The notes: generated from the letters alone by a model not told the origin. A stretch of DNA of 64,000 bases from Lachnospiraceae bacterium (GCA_022799355.1 JAAWOG010000007.1:1-64000); one strand, 5' to 3'; shown: positions 45,640 to 54,235, numbered from the stretch's first letter. Numbers and translations are program-made.

Positions 45640-45972
45640 AAAAAAAGTCGCCTCCTTTTCGCACTTTTAATGAAATGAAAATGTGAATTTTCATTTTAGT
45701 ACGACAAGCGGTGACTGTACACTCTTCCGTGTGTGTCCGGTTTCGAACCCCGGCAGACCTTTTCATAACTGTCTATGAAGTACCTGCCTCCACACGTTTC
45801 TGCTCTGCTCAGAAATAAGCCCTTGCAGTATTCTACGTTTGTACAGTGACTTGTCGTCAGTTTCCTTACCGGAAAATCTTCGTATTCCGGTTTGACATTC
45901 GCTCCACGGAAAACCTGTCAGTAGTTGCCCGCTGACAGCAACCTCACGCTTCATCGCTATCATGCCACAGCA
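45640..45972 (-). ncRNA. Long structured leader of the S10 operon, candidate ribosomal-protein-responsive RNA
   Basis: From the promoter at 45979-46007 the transcript runs about 330 nt before rpsJ. A long-range helix closes most of it: TGTACAGT at 45840-45847 with ACTGTACA at 45714-45721, and CTTGTCGT at 45850-45857 with ACGACAAG at 45701-45708. Other stems are CTGTCAG/CTGACAG, ACCGGAA/TTCCGGT and GGCAG/CTGCC. A last perfect hairpin, AAATGAAAAT (45673-45682) with ATTTTCATTT (45687-45696), lies close to the rpsJ start. An open frame of 66 codons (45763-45963) lies inside but looks like a by-product of the structure. Confidence 0.65.
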
Positions 45973-45978
45973 TTAGCT

Positions 45979-46007
45979 ATTGTACTATAGAAACTTAAAT
46001 AATGCAA
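45979..46007 (-). promoter_or_regulatory. Promoter of the S10-spc-alpha ribosomal cluster
   Basis: The minus strand reads TTGCAT, 17 nt, TACAAT, an excellent sigma-A promoter. A/T-rich sequence follows upstream (46010-46060), which may act as an UP element. Confidence 0.8.
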
Positions 46008-46060
46008 GGACTTTTTCAAAAAATTTTCAGTTTATTTTTTTAATTATTTTTTTCGGCTTT

Positions 46061-46483
46061 CTATAAACGATCGGGGTTATTTACATAATTTATATACTCC
46101 GCCACAGAGCGGTCGAACCCTTCTATATGCCTGAGGAGCCAGTCCACTACCTGCTCTTTTACCTTTTCCACAAAAGCTGCCGTAGGCCCTTCGGACTCTT
46201 CCAGAAATTCATGCAGGGCTTCCACGGTATTTTTAAACTCTTCATGTTTTGCCCTGTGTTCCCGGTAGCCCGGATAACCGGCGCTCTCCTGAAGCTTCTC
46301 CTCTTCCGAAAAATGAAACTCCGTATACTCCGCCAGATAATCCAGCATTTTGATCGCCTTTACTTTTCCGTCTCCCTCTTCACAGGCATTTACAAAGGCC
46401 GCAATACGCCCGATCAGTTCTCTGTGCTGCGTATCGATGGTATCGTTGCCGGTCAGCAGATTGTCGTTGAATTCTATGATCAT
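46061..46483 (-). CDS. Bacteriohemerythrin
   Basis: A 140-residue four-helix protein that carries a di-iron centre and binds O2. The ligand pattern is complete: TIDTQHREL, EYTEFHFSEEE, EHRAKHEEF and LLRHIEGFD, with H, H-x3-E, H-x3-H and H-x4-D. Such proteins help anaerobes sense or scavenge oxygen or store iron. The ATG at 46483 follows GAGGAG; an upstream in-frame ATG at 46495 overlaps that site. It ends 89 bp beyond the ribosomal promoter. Confidence 0.93.
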   Translation of the reverse strand: MIIEFNDNLLTGNDTIDTQHRELIGRIAAFVNACEEGDGKVKAIKMLDYLAEYTEFHFSEEEKLQESAGYPGYREHRAKHEEFKNTVEALHEFLEESEGPTAAFVEKVKEQVVDWLLRHIEGFDRSVAEYINYVNNPDRL

Positions 46484-46518
46484 ACTTCTCCTCATTTCTG
46501 CGTTGTTTTATAATGCAT

Positions 46519-46582
46519 AACGAGTTTGTGACAAGCAACGCGCAGACACAAATCTCGCGATTGAAAATTTTAATTTTCAATC
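46519..46582 (-). other. Two hairpins in the hemerythrin leader
   Basis: GATTGAAAATT (46559-46569) pairs perfectly with AATTTTCAATC (46572-46582). Next to it CGAGTTTGTG near 46519 pairs with CACAAATCTCG near 46547-46557. Both lie between the promoter at 46629-46657 and the hemerythrin start, so they would be in its mRNA leader. Confidence 0.55.
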
Positions 46583-46628
46583 TTCCCCTTCCTTATATAT
46601 ATGCAGGCTTATTGTTTGCCTGTCTTTT

Positions 46629-46657
46629 ATTCTACCACTAATCTGCCGGTTTGTTAA
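46629..46657 (-). promoter_or_regulatory. Promoter of the hemerythrin gene
   Basis: The minus strand reads TTAACA, 17 nt, TAGAAT, with TGG just before the -10 (extended -10). The start of transcription would be about 140 nt before the hemerythrin ATG. The end of a mobile-element copy lies 30 bp upstream. Confidence 0.6.
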
Positions 46658-46686
46658 TCTATTTTTGTGCCGATTTCTGCAATATC

Positions 46687-46829
46687 GTAACAATTCAGCC
46701 TTTCGGCTGCACTGTTACTGAATCCGCCCTATTTTAAGTTCACCTACGGTGAAAGGGCGGATTCTATTTTCCCATCACACATTTTTATGGAATTTGCAGC
46801 AAGTGCAAACTCCTATGCTGAACTGTTAC
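46687..46829. mobile_element. Complete miniature inverted-repeat element (copy B) with 8-bp target duplication
   Basis: A 143-bp element bounded by GTAACAATTCAGC and GCTGAACTGTTAC. GCAATATC occurs directly outside both ends (46679-46686 and 46830-46837), as expected for a target duplication. Inside are nested hairpins: CAGCC/GGCTG, GAATCCGCCCT (46720-46730) with AGGGCGGATTC (46754-46764) enclosing TTCACC/GGTGAA, and an imperfect GGAATTTGC/GCAAACTCC. It has no coding capacity, so a transposase would have to act in trans. Confidence 0.85.
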
Positions 46830-46837
46830 GCAATATC

Positions 46838-46940
46838 ACCCTTTTTGCCGCAAGGCGGATATCTTCCGCACACAGATGATACCGCTTCAGCAGTTCCGCC
46901 CTCAGACTTCTGCTGATATATCCTTGATTTTTGTGCGCCT
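46838..46940 (-). pseudogene. Possible coding remnant interrupted by the miniature element
   Basis: On the minus strand this stretch reads AHKNQGYISRSLRAELLKRY, then HLCAEDIRLAAKRVIL, and runs into the mobile element. If the element and one target duplicate are removed, the frame continues only six codons to a stop. No start codon is visible upstream. It may be the tail of a lost gene; chance is not excluded. Confidence 0.3.
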
Positions 46941-46952
46941 AAGTGATACTAT
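46924..46952 (+). promoter_or_regulatory. Promoter of ptb-buk
   Basis: TTGATT (46924-46929), 17 nt, TACTAT (46947-46952), with TGA before the -10. Just downstream TTTATGC (46965-46971) and GCATAAA (46980-46986) form an inverted repeat that could be an operator or a leader hairpin. Confidence 0.65.
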
Positions 46953-47023
46953 TTTATCAGAAAATTTATGCGGTATAAAGCATAAATACTTATATGAAAA
47001 ACGAAAGTAAAGGAGCTAAGAAA

Positions 47024-47938
47024 ATGAGCAAGAATTTTTCCGATCTACTCTCCCGGGTTTCCGCCTGCAAAAAGAAAACACTTTCTGTTGCGGTTGCCCA
47101 GGACAAGGCTGTGTTAGAAGCCGTAAAAGCTGCAAAGGAACAGGGTATTGCCGATGCCATTTTGGTCGGTGATGAAGCGAAGATTAAGGAGATCGCCGCA
47201 GAACTCGGTATGGATATGAATGAGTATACCGTGATCCATGAGGCAGATACGGTAACCGCCTCCCTGAAAGCCGTACAGCTCGTACACGATGGCAAAGCTG
47301 ATATGTATATGAAGGGACTGCTCGATACAAAGACTTTCTTAAAGAGCGTACTGGATAAGGAAGTCGGGCTGCGCACCGGAAAGCCCCTCTCCCATGTCTG
47401 TGTATTTGAAGTACCCGGCATCGACCGCCTTCTGTTTTTGACCGATGTGGCGTTTATGCCCTACCCCACTTTGGAGGACAAGGTAAATATCATCAACTAT
47501 ACGGTGGAGATCGCTAACGCCTGCGGCGTGGATATGCCGAAGGTAGCGCCCCTTGCCGCTGTGGAAGTGGTTAATCCGAAGATGCCCGTCACCGTGGATG
47601 CGGCGGAGCTGACAAAGATGAATGAGGAAGGCAAGATCACGGGCTGTATCGTGGACGGTCCTCTGTCTCTGGATATCGCTTTATATAAAGAAGCTGCAGA
47701 AGAAAAAGGCGCTCTTGACAGGAAAGTTGCGGGCGATGCGGATATCCTGCTGTTCCCCGATATCCACTCCGGAAATCTTGTCTACAAGGCAATCGTACAT
47801 ATGGTCGATGTCAAGAACGGTAATATTTTAACCGGAACAAAAGCACCTGTTATCTTAACTTCCCGTTCCGACACCTGTGACGTGAAGGTAAATTCCATCG
47901 CTCTTGCGGCACTGGCTGCGGAGACTTTAAATAAATAA
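47024..47938 (+). CDS. ptb: Phosphate butyryltransferase
   Basis: A 304-residue enzyme converting butyryl-CoA and phosphate to butyryl phosphate. It has the PTA/PTB fold: VAVAQDKAVLEAVKAAKEQG, ADMYMKGLLDTKTFLKSVLD, HVCVFEVPGIDRLLFLTDVA and ILTGTKAPVILTSRSDTCDV. Length and the kinase gene that follows favour butyryl over acetyl substrate. The start at 47024 (MSKNFSDLL) follows AAAGGAG; an in-frame ATG at 46994 is less likely. It is followed by buk after 67 bp. Confidence 0.93.
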   Translation: MSKNFSDLLSRVSACKKKTLSVAVAQDKAVLEAVKAAKEQGIADAILVGDEAKIKEIAAELGMDMNEYTVIHEADTVTASLKAVQLVHDGKADMYMKGLLDTKTFLKSVLDKEVGLRTGKPLSHVCVFEVPGIDRLLFLTDVAFMPYPTLEDKVNIINYTVEIANACGVDMPKVAPLAAVEVVNPKMPVTVDAAELTKMNEEGKITGCIVDGPLSLDIALYKEAAEEKGALDRKVAGDADILLFPDIHSGNLVYKAIVHMVDVKNGNILTGTKAPVILTSRSDTCDVKVNSIALAALAAETLNK

Positions 47939-48005
47939 ACTGCGTTTACCTGCACTTTTATGATGTAAACCTTCCAATCTGAACGTAACAAAAAGGAGAA
48001 CAATT

Positions 48006-49076
48006 ATGTCTGTTAAAAGTTTAGTAATAAACCCCGGTTCCACCTCCACCAAGATCGGTATCTTTGAGGATGAAACCTTATTATTTGACGAAACTCTGCG
48101 CCACTCCACTGAGGAGATCGCGCGTTATGATTCTATTATTGACCAGAAGGATTTCCGCAGGGACATCATTCTTGACTTTTTGAAATCCAAAGATTTTGAT
48201 GTAACTTCTCTGGACGTTGTCGTGGGCAGGGGCGGAATGTTAAAACCCATCCCCGGCGGCACCTATGCGGTGAATGATGCACTGGTTCACGACTTGGAGC
48301 TCGGCGTATCCGGCCAGCATGCTTCCAACCTCGGCGGCATTTTGGCAAAGGAAATTGCGGATTCCATCGGAAAACCCAGCTTTATCGTTGATCCCGTTGT
48401 TGTTGATGAACTCTGTGACGAGGCAAGGATCTCCGGCGTTCCCGAACTTCCCAGGATCAGCATCTTCCATGCTCTGAACCAGAAAGCAGTGGCTAAACGC
48501 TATGCGGCGGAAGCCGGCAAAAATTATAATGACCTGAACCTGATCGTTGTGCATATGGGCGGCGGTGTTTCCGTGGGTGCTCATGTACAGGGTAAGGTTG
48601 TGGATGTGTTCAACGCATTAGACGGCGACGGCGCATTCTCTCCCGAGCGTGCAGGCGGCGTGCCCTCCGGCGCTTTAATCAAAATGTGTTTCTCCGGAAA
48701 ATATTCCGAAAAAGAAGTGTATAAAAAGATCGTAGGTGCCGGCGGCTTTAACGCACTGCTTGGTACGAACGATATGCGCGAAGTGGAAAAGATGGTGCAT
48801 GACGGCAATCAGGACGCTGACCTGTTCAGAAGAGCTTTCGTTTTCCAGGTTGCAAAGGATATCGGCTCTATGGCCTGTGTGCTCTCCGGTAAGATCGACC
48901 AGATCATTATCACCGGCGGTATCGCTTATGATAAGGACGTGGTTGCAGGGCTGAAGGAACGCTGCGGCTTCCTTGCTCCGGTTACCGTTTATCCGGGTGA
49001 AGATGAACTGCTGGCTCTTGTGCAGGGCGGACTCAGGGTTGTAAATGGAGTGGAGAAGGCTTTGGAGTATAAATAA
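48006..49076 (+). CDS. buk: Butyrate kinase
   Basis: A 356-residue acetokinase-family enzyme that makes butyrate and ATP from butyryl phosphate. Motifs are [20 protein letters not shown] at the start, [20 protein letters not shown] near 185 and [20 protein letters not shown] near 300. The start follows AAAAAGGAGAAC. With ptb it forms the ATP-yielding last step of the pathway encoded at 57330-63703. A terminator follows. Confidence 0.95.
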   Translation: MSVKSLVINPGSTSTKIGIFEDETLLFDETLRHSTEEIARYDSIIDQKDFRRDIILDFLKSKDFDVTSLDVVVGRGGMLKPIPGGTYAVNDALVHDLELGVSGQHASNLGGILAKEIADSIGKPSFIVDPVVVDELCDEARISGVPELPRISIFHALNQKAVAKRYAAEAGKNYNDLNLIVVHMGGGVSVGAHVQGKVVDVFNALDGDGAFSPERAGGVPSGALIKMCFSGKYSEKEVYKKIVGAGGFNALLGTNDMREVEKMVHDGNQDADLFRRAFVFQVAKDIGSMACVLSGKIDQIIITGGIAYDKDVVAGLKERCGFLAPVTVYPGEDELLALVQGGLRVVNGVEKALEYK

Positions 49077-49106
49077 TATACTTAATTTGTTTGAATGTAT
49101 TATTTA

Positions 49107-49141
49107 CGCCCCGGTCCGTTGTTGTGGACCGGGGCGTTTTC
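49107..49141 (+). terminator. Terminator of ptb-buk
   Basis: CGCCCCGGTCC (49107-49117) pairs perfectly with GGACCGGGGCG (49126-49136), followed by TTTTC. Confidence 0.93.
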
Positions 49142-49170
49142 TTTCGTATTTTCGCTATCCCCTGCTGTCC

Positions 49171-50373
49171 CTAACTCCAGTATCTCAGATACCATGTGAT
49201 CGGAAACAGTTGCGAGATATGCCCCATGAGGGGTATGCTCTCCTCCAGATCAAAAAAAATCGGACAGCACAGCAGCACCGCAAGCAGAAAACACGGCATA
49301 ACGCCTTCCAGTGCCCTCTCCGGAAGGCTCTTAGCAAAAGCCGCCGCCAGCAGCCATAAAATAAGCCCGTACAGGAGCGCACTGCCTGACTCCGGCAGAA
49401 GAACTGATTTTATAAATCCATCTGATATACCATGCCTTGTCCATATGTTTGCCGCCGCCAGAAATACCGTTGCCAACAGAATCGGTGTTCCGGTCACAGC
49501 AAAAACCAGACCGCAGGGATGGGAAATTCCCTTTCCTGCACCGCATCTTAAGTCCCGGGCGGCATCCAGCGCTCCCAAAGAAGCTGACATAAGCGTCAGA
49601 AATGCAAGAATGCCGCGCAGAGAAAGAACTGAACCCTGCCCCTCATCCGACATCAGCTCCTTCTCTCTTATGGCTGCCCCCTCTCTGTCCGCCCCCGGAT
49701 CTTCTCCTTTCTCCGACTCTTCATACTTAACCGCAAAGACTTTACCTTCACTCTGATATTCCGAAAACTTCTGAAGGACCTCCTCAGGTTTTACTTCATA
49801 CCCCTGCTGACCAAGCAGTCCGGCATACCATACGGCCGAATACACCTGGTATACCTGCCGAAAAACATCCTCCTGCACGATGCCTCCCACGTTCATACCT
49901 TCCGGCAGATACAGAGAAATACAGTGTCGGAAATCCTGCTCTGAGAGTCTCTCTGCAAAATCTTTGTCAAAAATAATACCGCAGGATATCTCCCCTCTTC
50001 TGATATCCTGTTTCAGTATATCTTTATTCATATATTTTCTATATTCAAATACCCCCTGCCTCTCCGCCTCTTCCGAAGAAGTACCAGATAACCTTTCCTC
50101 TAATAGACGAAGGATCTGCCGGCTGTCCGGTAATGGTTCCGCTTCCGCATTCCACTCATTTCCCGCTTGCCCCGAATCTGACCTGCCGCCTCTCTCCGTC
50201 TGCTCCGAACTTTCCATCACATATCCCACGGCAATCCGCTCCTTTTCCACCCCCCTGTTAAATGCCGGAACGGCAAACAGAGCCGCCGGAAACAGCAGCA
50301 GCAATCCCCAATATATCGGCCGTCTGCCCATCCTTTTTATCATCATCCAAAAGCAGATTCCCGCTCTCCTCAT
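49171..50373 (-). CDS. ABC-2-type membrane permease subunit (second)
   Basis: A 400-residue membrane protein of ABC-2 build: an N-terminal membrane segment (WGLLLLFPAALFAVPAF), a large outer domain of about 190 residues, and a cluster of hydrophobic segments in the last 160 (VLSLRGILAFLTLMSASLGA, LVFAVTGTPILLATVFLAAA, GLILWLLAAAFA). Its start overlaps the stop of the first permease by 4 bp. With that protein and the ATPase at 53506-54150 it should form an exporter; substrate unknown. Confidence 0.75.
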   Translation of the reverse strand: MRRAGICFWMMIKRMGRRPIYWGLLLLFPAALFAVPAFNRGVEKERIAVGYVMESSEQTERGGRSDSGQAGNEWNAEAEPLPDSRQILRLLEERLSGTSSEEAERQGVFEYRKYMNKDILKQDIRRGEISCGIIFDKDFAERLSEQDFRHCISLYLPEGMNVGGIVQEDVFRQVYQVYSAVWYAGLLGQQGYEVKPEEVLQKFSEYQSEGKVFAVKYEESEKGEDPGADREGAAIREKELMSDEGQGSVLSLRGILAFLTLMSASLGALDAARDLRCGAGKGISHPCGLVFAVTGTPILLATVFLAAANIWTRHGISDGFIKSVLLPESGSALLYGLILWLLAAAFAKSLPERALEGVMPCFLLAVLLCCPIFFDLEESIPLMGHISQLFPITWYLRYWS

Positions 50374-51596
50374 TTCCTCTTTTTACTCCACTGCTTCCCA
50401 CAAAAAATAAGCTGTCCGCCGACGCCAAAAAGCAGGCACCACAAAAGACAGTACAACTCCATTTTTCCTCCTGCTCCCTGCTTTCCTTTTAACATTCGCC
50501 GCAATATCTCCATACAGATTCCAACCGGCAGGACGCTGCAGATCTCTGTCACCGCCTTCGACAGAAATACTGCCGGTAAAATCCCTCCTGCGCCAAAAAA
50601 CCCTGCCATTCCCCAAATACCATTCAGCACAACACCACTTGACGTAGTCGGAGCGAGCTGAAAGAAAAAGCCGCACTGTAAAGCCAGCATAGCCGCACAC
50701 AGCAACATCCCGAACACCATATCCGGCTTTGTTTCAATCGGCAGCGCCCATCCTGTTACGGCACTCTCAACCAAAAAAATGAACAGCACAACCGGAACTG
50801 CATACAACAGAATATAGAGCCCCTGCTTCACCCCCTGCTGGAACACAAGAGATATCCCCTTTCTCTCCAGCGAAAGCGCACAGTTCCCTTCCTGGTTTCT
50901 GAAAAAACTTCCGCTCCCCAGTCCCCAGAACAGAAAAAATAACGCCGCCCCTGCCGCCAGATAATATTCTTTTACCTCCATGTTTCCGAAAGTGTTCACT
51001 TCTTCCTGCTCAAACCAATCCTCGCGTCCCAGAACCAGCCCAAAATGAAACAAATCCAGAGTCATCCCCAGTTCCTCCGGATTCTCTACCTGCATTTCAT
51101 ACAAAAGCAGCGTTTCCGCCTGCGGCACATCGATCATCACGGCGCCGCTCTCTGTCAGAATTTTCAAAAACAGTTTCTGCAGATAGCGCTCCGCGTTGTC
51201 CGTGCCATCCCCCATGATCACCCGAATCGGAATATTGCTTCCGTCCATGATCGATTCCGCAGTCCTCTCAGGAATAATAATGCAGGCAGTGATCTCTTGA
51301 TCCCGCACGGCTTCCTCTGCCTCCCTGCTCTTCATCTCCTGAAATTCCATCAGATTCTCCGTACTTTCCATCTGCTGCACATAGTCCCTTACGTAAGCCG
51401 ACATCCTGTCATCGCCTTCCACACACAGCCCGATTCTGAACGGTTTTACTTCCAACGCTTCCGGTACAAACCTCTGCACCAGAAATATCACAAACAAAAC
51501 CAACAGCACCGTTCCTGATGTTGCCGCCAGAAAACCCGGCAAAGTATAAATAAGCCTCTTTGCTTCTGCTCTTATATAATAACGCACGTTATCCAT
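50370..51596 (-). CDS. ABC-2-type membrane permease subunit (first)
   Basis: A 408-residue membrane protein with the same plan as the next gene: first membrane segment TSGTVLLVLFVIFLVQRFV, an outer domain of about 170 residues (ITACIIIPERTAESIMDGSN is typical of ABC-2 proteins), then hydrophobic segments such as YYLAAGAALFFLFWGLGSG and LYILLYAVPVVLFIFLV. The two permeases are diverged paralogues and probably form a heterodimer. The ribosome binding site is weak (AGGA). Confidence 0.75.
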   Translation of the reverse strand: MDNVRYYIRAEAKRLIYTLPGFLAATSGTVLLVLFVIFLVQRFVPEALEVKPFRIGLCVEGDDRMSAYVRDYVQQMESTENLMEFQEMKSREAEEAVRDQEITACIIIPERTAESIMDGSNIPIRVIMGDGTDNAERYLQKLFLKILTESGAVMIDVPQAETLLLYEMQVENPEELGMTLDLFHFGLVLGREDWFEQEEVNTFGNMEVKEYYLAAGAALFFLFWGLGSGSFFRNQEGNCALSLERKGISLVFQQGVKQGLYILLYAVPVVLFIFLVESAVTGWALPIETKPDMVFGMLLCAAMLALQCGFFFQLAPTTSSGVVLNGIWGMAGFFGAGGILPAVFLSKAVTEICSVLPVGICMEILRRMLKGKQGAGGKMELYCLLWCLLFGVGGQLIFCGKQWSKKRK

Positions 51597-51694
51597 CTGA
51601 ATATAGTTCCTGTATTCTCCTCGCCTGGCTGGCTATGGCAGCCAGGCCTTTATCCAAACCACTACCTTTTTATTCCCAGTCATCCTGCCCCTGA

Positions 51695-53221
51695 CTACAT
51701 ACCTTCCAGTATCTTCATATATCCCGCATAATTTTTGTATAAATTACCTACGCACTCAGCCAGAAACCCTATCGTCTCCAATTCATTCATATCTCCGATC
51801 CGATATTCTTTTCCCGACTCTCTCTCGATCGGCTCCGAAAGCGGCATAAACGCTGCATTCCCGCTTATCCTGCACACCACCTTATCCTGCGACCTCAGCG
51901 CAAGGCTTTCCAGATCCACAAAAATGCTACGCCCTTCATCCGTCCACTTTCCCTGAAGAACACCCTCCGCCGAAAGTTCCCATGTCTTCCCGCCATCATC
52001 AACAAAACAGACTCCTTCCAGATAACGGCTGCCCTTTTCCTCCCTATTCTTCTCCAGCGCAAAACTGCCTCTCACTTCTACCATGTCCGAATACTCAGAA
52101 GATATCCCTTTTTCGCCTTCATCTATCCCTTCCGACTGATTCGTTGGTATTTTATTCCCGCTCGCTCCTGTTTTATCCGCCAACGCGGAACATATCTCAC
52201 TTCTGTCCCCAACAAAAGAAAACTCTCCCTCCACCTTGTCCACAGTGACATTTTCCCCCGTCAGACTTAACGCAAAACTGCCTTTCCCTGAGCCCCCGGT
52301 TATAAAAGCTTCCCCGGGCAGAGTACGGATTCTCACAATCCTGTCCTCCTGATCCAGATATACTCCCAGTCTTATTTCATCCGCAATATCCCCCATAATC
52401 TCTCCCAGTTCCTCCCCAGGCAGTACAACCAGATAGCAGGTTGTTTCTCTTTGCTCTCCTTCCCCATTCGTCAGTTCATACTCCGCCAGTTCTTTTGTCT
52501 GTTCCTCGCTGAGCATCCCTGACGCCTGCGCCTTTTGAAGCTTTACCACTTCCATATTTTCATACAGCGCCTTGAGCACTTCCGCGTTTTCCCTGAGATA
52601 GCCGGATATGGAAACAGGCTTCACGGAAAAGGTTGTGAAAGGCTTTACATCAAACTGTTGTCCAATTTCCAGATCCACCTTCGTAAGCGCCTGAACCTGC
52701 GCCCTTACCTCGGAATCATCCCATTGTCCGCTCACATTCTCATTCCCGAAAACCACACTGCCATTCCAGACGGAAGGTACCTGTACATACAGTGTATCCG
52801 CTGTCCCAAATACGGATGCCCTACCCAGTTCCGTATTTGCCACACTGGTTTTGAAATCGGTCTCAAAAAGCATTTTCTGCATATCCCGCTTTGCTGTCCC
52901 GTCAATACCGACCGTTATATTCTGCAGCTCCGGAATCCCGCCGATATTCAGAGAATATTCCGCCCGTATATTTTCACTTCCGATCCAATTGACAGCATCC
53001 GCCCAGAAATGCTCCCCCAGTTCCTCCTCCTGCGCTATCACTTCCTGCGCCAGATTCATAAGGCCTTTTTCGAGTGGATTCCTTTTAAAGGTCACTGCTG
53101 CCGCAGCAGCCGCCGAGACTGCCAGGCACATTATAATAACGCATGTTATGATAGCCTTTTTCCTTATTCCGCTACCTTTCAAATACTTTTCCTTCCTCTT
53201 TTTGACAGCTTCTATAACCAT
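51695..53221 (-). CDS. Membrane-anchored extracytoplasmic protein of unknown function
   Basis: A 508-residue protein with a basic start, one N-terminal membrane segment (IITCVIIMCLAVSAAAAAAV) and a long outer part. Regular beta-rich stretches (ENIRAEYSLNIGGIPELQNI, GRASVFGTADTLYVQVPSVW, GSFALSLTGENVTVDKVEGE) recall lipoprotein-like periplasmic proteins that handle hydrophobic ligands, but I recognise no family. ATG at 53221 gives a sensible anchor; a TTG at 53269 behind AGGATG is possible. It lies inside an ABC exporter operon and may be its accessory outer component. Confidence 0.7.
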   Translation of the reverse strand: MVIEAVKKRKEKYLKGSGIRKKAIITCVIIMCLAVSAAAAAAVTFKRNPLEKGLMNLAQEVIAQEEELGEHFWADAVNWIGSENIRAEYSLNIGGIPELQNITVGIDGTAKRDMQKMLFETDFKTSVANTELGRASVFGTADTLYVQVPSVWNGSVVFGNENVSGQWDDSEVRAQVQALTKVDLEIGQQFDVKPFTTFSVKPVSISGYLRENAEVLKALYENMEVVKLQKAQASGMLSEEQTKELAEYELTNGEGEQRETTCYLVVLPGEELGEIMGDIADEIRLGVYLDQEDRIVRIRTLPGEAFITGGSGKGSFALSLTGENVTVDKVEGEFSFVGDRSEICSALADKTGASGNKIPTNQSEGIDEGEKGISSEYSDMVEVRGSFALEKNREEKGSRYLEGVCFVDDGGKTWELSAEGVLQGKWTDEGRSIFVDLESLALRSQDKVVCRISGNAAFMPLSEPIERESGKEYRIGDMNELETIGFLAECVGNLYKNYAGYMKILEGM

Positions 53222-53413
53222 TCTACTCACAGCAGCGATACATATGCCCGGAAAATACAAGCCTCTCAATAGACATCCTATTTTTCCAACGCCCGCTTTC
53301 TGCCTTCTCGGCTGTCCGAAAATCCATAACGATTAAGCCACGCTAACTCCCATTCGCCTGCTCCAGCGGGCACTCAAATTCGTGCGGAAAATGCCGTATT
53401 TCAGGCATCTCCT

Positions 53414-53479
53414 GTGTGAGACTTAGTACTTCTTAACGAAGCAGCCTCTGCTGCTGAGTTCTAGAAGTACTTCTCACAC
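53414..53479 (-). other. Large three-part hairpin between the ATPase gene and the anchored protein gene
   Basis: GTGTGAGA pairs with TCTCACAC (53414-53421 and 53472-53479). Inside it AGTACTTCT pairs with AGAAGTACT, and at the tip AGCAGC pairs with GCTGCT. The remaining 285-bp gap (53222-53505) holds no supported gene. It would be in the operon transcript, and no T run follows. Confidence 0.7.
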
Positions 53480-53505
53480 TATTCTCCCATTTTGCAGAGA
53501 CTGGC

Positions 53506-54150
53506 TCAACTGCTACGAAAATCCTGCAGTATTCCGTCCTTCAGCAGAAATATCCTGTCCCCCATCTCCCACTCCGCTTTCTCATGGGATGACATAAGCA
53601 CCGTCCCCTCCGCCTTCCGGTATTCATCCAGATAGCTATACAAAATCTCCTTACATTCCAGGTCCAGCGCCGCCCCCGGCTCATCCATAATCAAAATCCG
53701 TGGATTTCCCGCCATGGCACAGCCGATACAGGCACGCCTCTGCATTCCGCCGGAAAGTGTACCGACTCTTTTTTTCAATATATCCCTCAAACCCAGCTTT
53801 TCTATCACGCCGCCATCCATCTCTTTTTGCACAGCTTTTTTACCGCCATACCACAACAGCAGATTGTCCCACACCGTAAGTTCAGAAAAAAGCGGATTAT
53901 CCTGCGGCACATATCCGATCTGCTTTTGAAGCTGTCTTACAGCCGCTTTTTCTCCGTCCAATAAAAGCTGCCCACTCCGCATCTTTTTGATTCCTGCCAA
54001 TACCGAAAACAATGTGGACTTTCCACAGCCGTTCGCCCCTATGATAAATGTACAGCTTCCTTTTATCAGATCCAGTGATAAATTTCCGAAAACTACTTTT
54101 CTCCCATAACCTGCCGTTATATCGATTGCCTGATAGATCACTGTCCCCAT
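53506..54150 (-). CDS. ABC transporter ATPase
   Basis: A 214-residue nucleotide-binding protein: Walker A GANGCGKST near 40, Q-loop VPQDN near 85, signature LSGGMQRRA near 138, Walker B ILIMDEPGAALD near 158 and H-loop SSHE near 190. It is the short single-domain type used with ABC-2 permeases, here 50370-51596 and 49171-50373, two genes downstream. The ATG at 54150 follows GGAG. Confidence 0.9.
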   Translation of the reverse strand: MGTVIYQAIDITAGYGRKVVFGNLSLDLIKGSCTFIIGANGCGKSTLFSVLAGIKKMRSGQLLLDGEKAAVRQLQKQIGYVPQDNPLFSELTVWDNLLLWYGGKKAVQKEMDGGVIEKLGLRDILKKRVGTLSGGMQRRACIGCAMAGNPRILIMDEPGAALDLECKEILYSYLDEYRKAEGTVLMSSHEKAEWEMGDRIFLLKDGILQDFRSS

Positions 54151-54235
54151 GTTTTTCTCCTGGAATTTTAGTTCTCATGTCTGGTAGAAGGCATAACACC
54201 TTCCTTTATCTTTTCTTCAGGTATTTCCCCTATCG

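Noticed and set aside
45763-45963. A 66-codon open frame upstream of rpsJ
   Set aside because: It lies wholly within the structured leader and its ends follow the paired segments. It lacks a convincing ribosome binding site and looks like a by-product of RNA structure.
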